Assembly: GCA_958510875.1 (NCBI GenBank)
Contig: OY294068.1
Span: 177,041,411 to 177,105,410, forward strand
Direction of reading: 5' to 3'
DNA: 64,000 bases
From: Endomychus coccineus
Taxonomy: Eukaryota > Arthropoda > Insecta > Coleoptera > Endomychidae
Positions 59,066 to 64,000 of the stretch are shown piece by piece; the first letter of the stretch is position 1; every line of letters starts with the position of its first letter. Both the position numbers and the translations under genes were made by a program. The notes under the pieces were generated by a model, which had not been told where the DNA came from, did no database searches, and was given only the letters and a program-made list of their open reading frames with translations.

Positions 59066-59600
59066 ATACATGATCTATTTTATGTCTTTATTCTGTGGTA
59101 CGTTTTGATAGTTCATGTGACATCAAGTGCCAGTATGAAACTAGGTTATATATGAATAATTGCGAAAGTCAAACTGTCAGGCGGTGTCAGTAGTATACAT
59201 AGAGTTGTGAAGTACATTATGTGACCCTTTGGATAAAATTTCAATATAACACAGAGTATAATTTCATCAACGGTTTCTAAATCAATTCCTATATATTTTC
59301 TGTTCCTACAATCATTTAAATTTGGCCCGCAGGAGTATCCGAAAGCTATTTTGATAACAAAGTCTCGTGAACAATAGATTTACAGCTTTTTAATGTAGGT
59401 ACAACAGAAAATATCTCTAAATATCCAAAACAGAACACAAGTTGCTTCCAAGATTTATTCGCCTGGAGCAAGTGAATTAGTTCATTCACCTGGTTCGCCT
59501 AAAGCTTGCCAGATTAGCAGTTTCGTATAAGCAATAGAAACAAATTGGTAATACGAGAAGTGTTTTCTTCTCATCAAATACAGTTGGAAAATAGATTGTT
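59066..59600. other. No supported gene
   Basis: Nothing recognised apart from ordinary AT-rich sequence. Confidence 0.4.
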
Positions 59601-59633
59601 ATTAGTTTACGTTCATCATCTTAATGCCTACAA

Positions 59634-59725
59634 TGGAAAAAAAGTTGGAAAATTGTGGAACTCTTTACCTAGTGAGGTATTTCCGTAAGCCTATAACCTC
59701 CAAACCTTCAAGAAAGATGGAATCT
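59634..59725 (+). pseudogene. Tail of a CR1/Jockey-like RT
   Basis: KKVGKLWNSLPSEVFP, a stop, then AYNLQTFKK match the very C-terminal signature (R…LWNSLP..V…..L..FK) of CR1/Jockey-type RT proteins. Only about 30 residues are conserved. Confidence 0.65.
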
Positions 59726-60084
59726 CCTCTCCCTACAGCCACTGCTGGCTCACACGATGTTCCCTCTCGTGTAGTCAAAGTATAAAAAAAATAAAGTAGA
59801 TATCTCCAGATAACCTCCCCAGTGGCACTAAATTTTGACATTAGGTACAACATTGTTATAATGATATTTATTGCATGAAGTATTTTAATGGCTGTCGCAA
59901 TTTAGTGCTACCAAATATTGTGGTTAGTTCTGACCACATTACATTACGCATAACCTCATTAATTGCCATTGTTTTATTAATTTTTAGATTTTCGTTTTAT
60001 TCAATTTCAGAAAAAACAACAACAATGCTTTCAACTTAATAGTGTTATAAAATGCACAAAATTTGGAAATAACGCATTCTAGTC

Positions 60085-60919
60085 CAGTCAAAAGTGTGAA
60101 AAACATCTAAAATTTTCTAGACGAAAATGTAAATTGTTTTTGCATCGTGTTCAGGATGGCTTACATACACATCGTTAGTCAGAAAAAAAAGGGGGCTCAT
60201 GATTATTACTATTAATAAACAAAGAAAAACAATTTTCAATCAACAAATGGAATGTCTTTTATAACAAATAGAATATCTCACCGGGCTCTTTTGATCCAAA
60301 ACTTCTGGAATTTGGTATCAGCGGTTAACCCGAATCTGAAGTCGGAAAATGGAAAATCCGGAAAATTTAACCAAATCTTAGCAACAAACAAACATTTTTT
60401 TCGGGCTTCAGTGATATTGAAATAATAAGATGCCGTAATATGTCTCGGTACAATTGTGAAAATAGTACAAAGGAAAATTGGTTGAAAATTGAGTCGTTTT
60501 TCCTTCATATTCCTATCTCGGTCTTCGTTCAACGTATCTAATTATATATTTTCGTAGGCGCTGAGTATTATTTTATTATCATAAAATCAAAACCGACGAT
60601 AGTTTTCCGGAAAACTTCGGAAAATGAAAATTTATCATTTCTACATGACAAACTTTGATTATTTTCTTTTTCCAAAAATTTCAGTCAGTGTTATTGGAAT
60701 AATAAGGTAACGTGATGGTTCTCGGTACAAATTTCACTAAAAGAAGGCAAATTCTGGAAAATTGGTGGAAAATTGCGTCCTTTTCCTTCGTATTCCTGTC
60801 TCGGTCTTCGTCCAACGTATCAAATCATATGTTTTAGTAGTCGCTGAGTATTATTTTATGGTTATAAAATCAAAAGCAACTATAGTTTTCTGGAAAACTA
60901 TTTTTCACACTTTTGACTG
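60085..60919. mobile_element. TIR-bounded unit with internal tandem repeat (candidate DNA transposon)
   Basis: CAGTCAAAAGTGTGAAAAA is present as a perfect 19-bp inverted pair at the two ends. Inside are two tandem units about 283 bp apart (blocks TATTCCT(A/G)TCTCGGTCTTCG, CGCTGAGTATTATTTTAT, TATAGTTTTC(C/T)GGAAAAC). No ORF of note and no matching target duplication, so the class is unknown. Confidence 0.6.
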
Positions 60920-60924
60920 CACTA

Positions 60925-62300
60925 TTCGAACAAAGAAGATGAGATTTTCAAGAAAAAATCAGCAACAGTTGTTCACAGCGGTCGTTCCGCAATTCGTGGG
61001 TACTGGATCAAGTCCATCTCAGAAGCAATCTCGACCGGATCGACGGCTCGTAAGTCCGGTAATAGAATTGATGTTTGAATGCATTTCCATAGTCTAGGAT
61101 CTATGCTTATATTGACCTACATTTCACAACGGTCTTTATGCGTCTCTTAATTTTCTTCGCATTGTCCTCTTCCATTCGAACATATCTGAATGCAGCCTCA
61201 ATGGAACTGTTTCTGTAGGAATGCTGCTTCCTTGAAGGGGAGAATATCAAATTGCTTTTCATTTTCCCTCGGAATCTTATAACGCAGCACAAACATCTAA
61301 ATATCGTCGTGATTTATAACAAGACGCCAAAAATACGGCATGTAATCATGCTTAAAATAATATCTTGGATATGCAATAAAAAATAAATTACCGCTGAGGC
61401 GAATGAATGCAAGTTTCATTATTTTGTCAGGATAGCGGTGCGAAAAGACAAGAAAGGTCTAATATAGGCTACGCAAAAGTTGATTTACACAATCTTTAAT
61501 AAAAAATTAATTATGAATATGAATTTTATCATCCATATCTGTTGTCTTCCCTATGTTGACATATCCTCTAGTTCTACATCACTTTCGATATTTGAACGTC
61601 CTTGAATACACCAACTTTTCGTTCTCCACTGACAACACGTCTATTAGTGCCAGATAGCTGTTTCGCTCTCCTCATGAACTCATCAGTGGAACGAATCAGA
61701 CGATGAAGTCACTGATCTCCGGCAGCGGTATACCTATCATATTTTTTGGAGGACATCCGATGTTCCGACAACATCTGCCGAAAAGCATATGTCCCACTGA
61801 GAATGTCATTCACAAGTCCACGCGATAATAAAACAGATCTCGCGATCCAAAGAATCGACAGGTGACGGCCCCGAAACAATGCAAATAGAAATACAAACCC
61901 ATTTCGTATTGGTTCTCCAGGTTGAACAGTGACAATGTCTATCAGTTCTAGATAGCTGTTGATTCTAACACGAAATATGTTTGTATTTCACTTTGCACTT
62001 CTTGAATACGTTTATCATGGGTCTATTAACAATTTTCATAGTTGGAGATGTATTTACCAAGTCAATATCTTAAATAATGCTCCCGAAATCTTATACTCAA
62101 GTATCGTACAGTCTGTCCTATATATAAGGAATGAAAATCATCTCAGTTCGAAATTTTATGTCACTGATTGAGGAACAAATACAGGTTACCTACAGTTCTA
62201 TTGTAAATTTCCTATGTTGGTTTCCTTGAGGAATTGATATTAGGTATGCTCATCTACCTATATGCTGGCTACATTTTTTTCTCCATTATTACTCGCTTAT
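60925..62300. other. No supported gene; weak internal repeat
   Basis: A block TGACAA…GTCTAT(T/C)AGT…, then AGATAGCTGTT occurs at 61629-61664 and 61929-61964, suggesting an imperfect ~300-bp duplication. No protein recognised. Confidence 0.35.
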
Positions 62301-62309
62301 TCCAGTTTT

Positions 62310-62463
62310 TAGAGTATCGGGCAACATTCGTCAGCTGCGTCAAGCTGCAGAGCCATTATGGCAAAAACAAATCGAAGTAGTGCCACAATTATCAACTATT
62401 TTACATCAAAATAATTATCTACCTGTATTTGTCAATGAGAAATGGATGGTTCGGATAGCTTGA
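62310..62463 (+). other. Short coding-like segment of unknown identity
   Basis: After a pyrimidine-AG (TATTCCAG) the frame reads VSGNIRQLRQAAEPLWQKQI, EVVPQLSTILHQNNYLPVFV, NEKWMVRIA and stops. The composition is protein-like and the possible acceptor is in place, but I recognise no family. Could be a terminal exon of an unknown gene or transposon debris. Confidence 0.25.
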
Positions 62464-62499
62464 CATAAAGCTGGAGAAACCATAGGCTAAGAATTTTAA

Positions 62500-62985
62500 T
62501 TTAAGTTTGTTTTTATTTTGCATTAAATAGTAATTCACTAATTACTAACAGAACAATTTCTAACCCGATTTCTTGATTAACAATTGATGTTTCTGCTAGA
62601 CTGAATCGAACTACAAACTAAAAATTAATTGCTATTTAATAACCATATCAAAATGAATTATAAAAACAGTTTTATTTATTTATTTTTTATTAATTTAAGT
62701 CCGTAAAATATATTGCTACTACAGCTATGAGGTACCTACCTATCAATATGAACAACAACATTTAATGAAAGCGGAAAACATTTTTAGGACTACTTGGGGT
62801 TTTCATCTTATTTTTAGTTGAAATTCTTCAGTAACATGTCAGTTCAACAACTTTTCTATTTAATATATTTAGTGAATACTCATCTTGTTGTTGTTGTTTT
62901 GAAATTTGTATAAATTATGAATTTAATGGCACAATCAGTATTTACAATTTAATATAAACTCAGAATTGCTGAAGGATCATGTATT
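62500..62985. other. No supported gene
   Basis: AT-rich; nothing recognised. Confidence 0.5.
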
Positions 62986-63089
62986 ATCTAGTTACACAAA
63001 AACACAATCTATAAACAATACATTCTATTATCAGGGCAGTTTTCCATCATGAAGTGCATTTTATTAAGTTTTACTTCCCATTTTCCGCG

Positions 63090-63990
63090 CAATATATAAA
63101 CGAATTTACGGAAATTAAAGAAATTCCAATTGCTTAGGTTGGTCTGAGCAACACCTAAATTCAATTTGTCTACGTTATACATTCTGTTCTTCTTGTGTTT
63201 TGGTTGGATTCAACGTTACTACATTATCAGATCCCCATTTTAAAATCGTTGCCACATCCTCATTGATTTCATCGACCTGCTTCTGTCTTCATAGAATGGT
63301 AACAGGGGCTAGATGAGAAAGCGGTATGAAGTGCACCATCATCTCCATAGCTGTGGACGAAACATGAGGTCATTTCCAGCAGATTGTTGATGGAGCAGAA
63401 AAGACCCCTATGGAACACCCACGTTAATAGCCAATTTATCGGAGACGTCATTAACCATCATATGGAATCATCTATCTATTATAGAGAAAACTCGATGCTA
63501 AACAGCAATGTTGAGACTGCAAACCATATGAAGGAAGTTTCTCAAGAGGGCTTTGGTGCAAGGGTTGGTCAGATATGTGTTACATAGGCCAGCAGATGTC
63601 TGTTGATTTCTGATAAGGAAAGCCGTTTTGCCGGTCTTTCACGATTTGGCGCTCTCTAGGTATAGGATGAACTCAATGTTGATTGCTTTCTCCATTCCTT
63701 CAGAAATAACAGATAGTAGTACAATGTATCAATAATTACAAAGGGTCTTTCCGTTTTTGGAATTGGTTGAACTTAGCTGTCTTCTAGCTAAAAGGAAACA
63801 GACAAAGTTGAATGAAAGTTAAACAACCTGCAGAAAGCAGGTGGACTGCCAGCTGGCCCCATACCCTTTTTGGTGTTGAGATCAAGCAAATTGTGTTCTG
63901 ACGAAAGACAATTCAGGCACATAGCTATCGATGTTAGCAATATTAGATAAGCTCAAGGTTGGCTTTTTCTTGTGATGTAGTAGCCAGTAT
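63090..63990 (-). pseudogene. CR1/Jockey-like RT, degenerate, running off the window
   Basis: From the right end leftward the minus strand shows RQNGFPYQKSTD-like residues near 63615-63640, INVGVP followed by a degraded QGS near 63420, FVHSYGDDGALHTAFSSS near 63325-63370 (YADD-like with Gly in place of Ala), then QVDEINEDVATILKWGSDNV and VTLNPTKTQ to about 63190, the thumb motif. Frames change repeatedly. The 5' part lies beyond the window or is lost. Confidence 0.75.
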
Positions 63991-64000
63991 GCCATCATCT

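Overview
This window looks like eukaryotic, insect-type DNA. It is AT-rich, has no operons, and contains one spliced exon with GT-AG borders, microsatellite-like retrotransposon tails, and a dense mix of mariner, hAT, P-like, Crypton, Penelope-like and non-LTR elements. The many TA-flanked elements ending in CAGGGTGT are, from general experience, typical of insect (perhaps beetle) genomes, but the species cannot be fixed from the sequence. I see no bacterial genes, rRNA, convincing tRNA or CRISPR.

The only host coding exon I can support is at 20077-20303 on the minus strand. It encodes a highly conserved segment of the DYRK-family kinase minibrain (mnb/DYRK1A), just upstream of the nuclear-localisation and kinase regions, and has a textbook acceptor and donor. 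No other mnb exon is recognised, so most of the 64 kb is probably mnb intron (inference), heavily colonised by transposons.

Layout: 1-7 kb holds a dispersed repeat, two degenerate monomers and a minus-strand non-LTR fragment. From 7.9 to 22.4 kb there is a crowd of IS630-Tc1-mariner elements (7.9-9.0, 9.5-11.7, 12.0-13.6, 13.6-14.3, 17.3-19.8, 20.8-22.4 kb), a pure palindrome (14.95-15.87 kb) and a Penelope-like remnant (16.2 kb). The mnb exon sits between two of these transposons. At 22.9-24.8 kb a non-LTR reverse transcriptase is split by a hAT element with a perfect 8-bp duplication. At 25.5-27.9 kb a mariner is split by an insert carrying an internally deleted hAT gene. At 28.6-32.7 kb a Penelope-like element is split, inside its GIY-YIG domain, by a DD41D transposon whose gene has a 59-bp intron. 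From 34 to 50 kb there are two more palindromes, paired dispersed repeats, an R1/I-like non-LTR element and CR1/Jockey-like fragments. A Crypton tyrosine recombinase lies at 51.7-52.9 kb. From 54 to 64 kb there are further non-LTR and Penelope-like remnants, a small P-like element with a THAP-domain remnant (58.6-59.1 kb) and a TIR-bounded unit with tandem repeats (60.1-60.9 kb).

The most unusual theme is structural. Several DNA transposons have very long inverted ends (160-660 bp), and in three of them one end of the element, sometimes with coding sequence, has been copied in inverted orientation onto the other end. Together with three ORF-less palindromes, this places many potential long hairpins in what is probably intronic RNA of a dosage-sensitive kinase gene.
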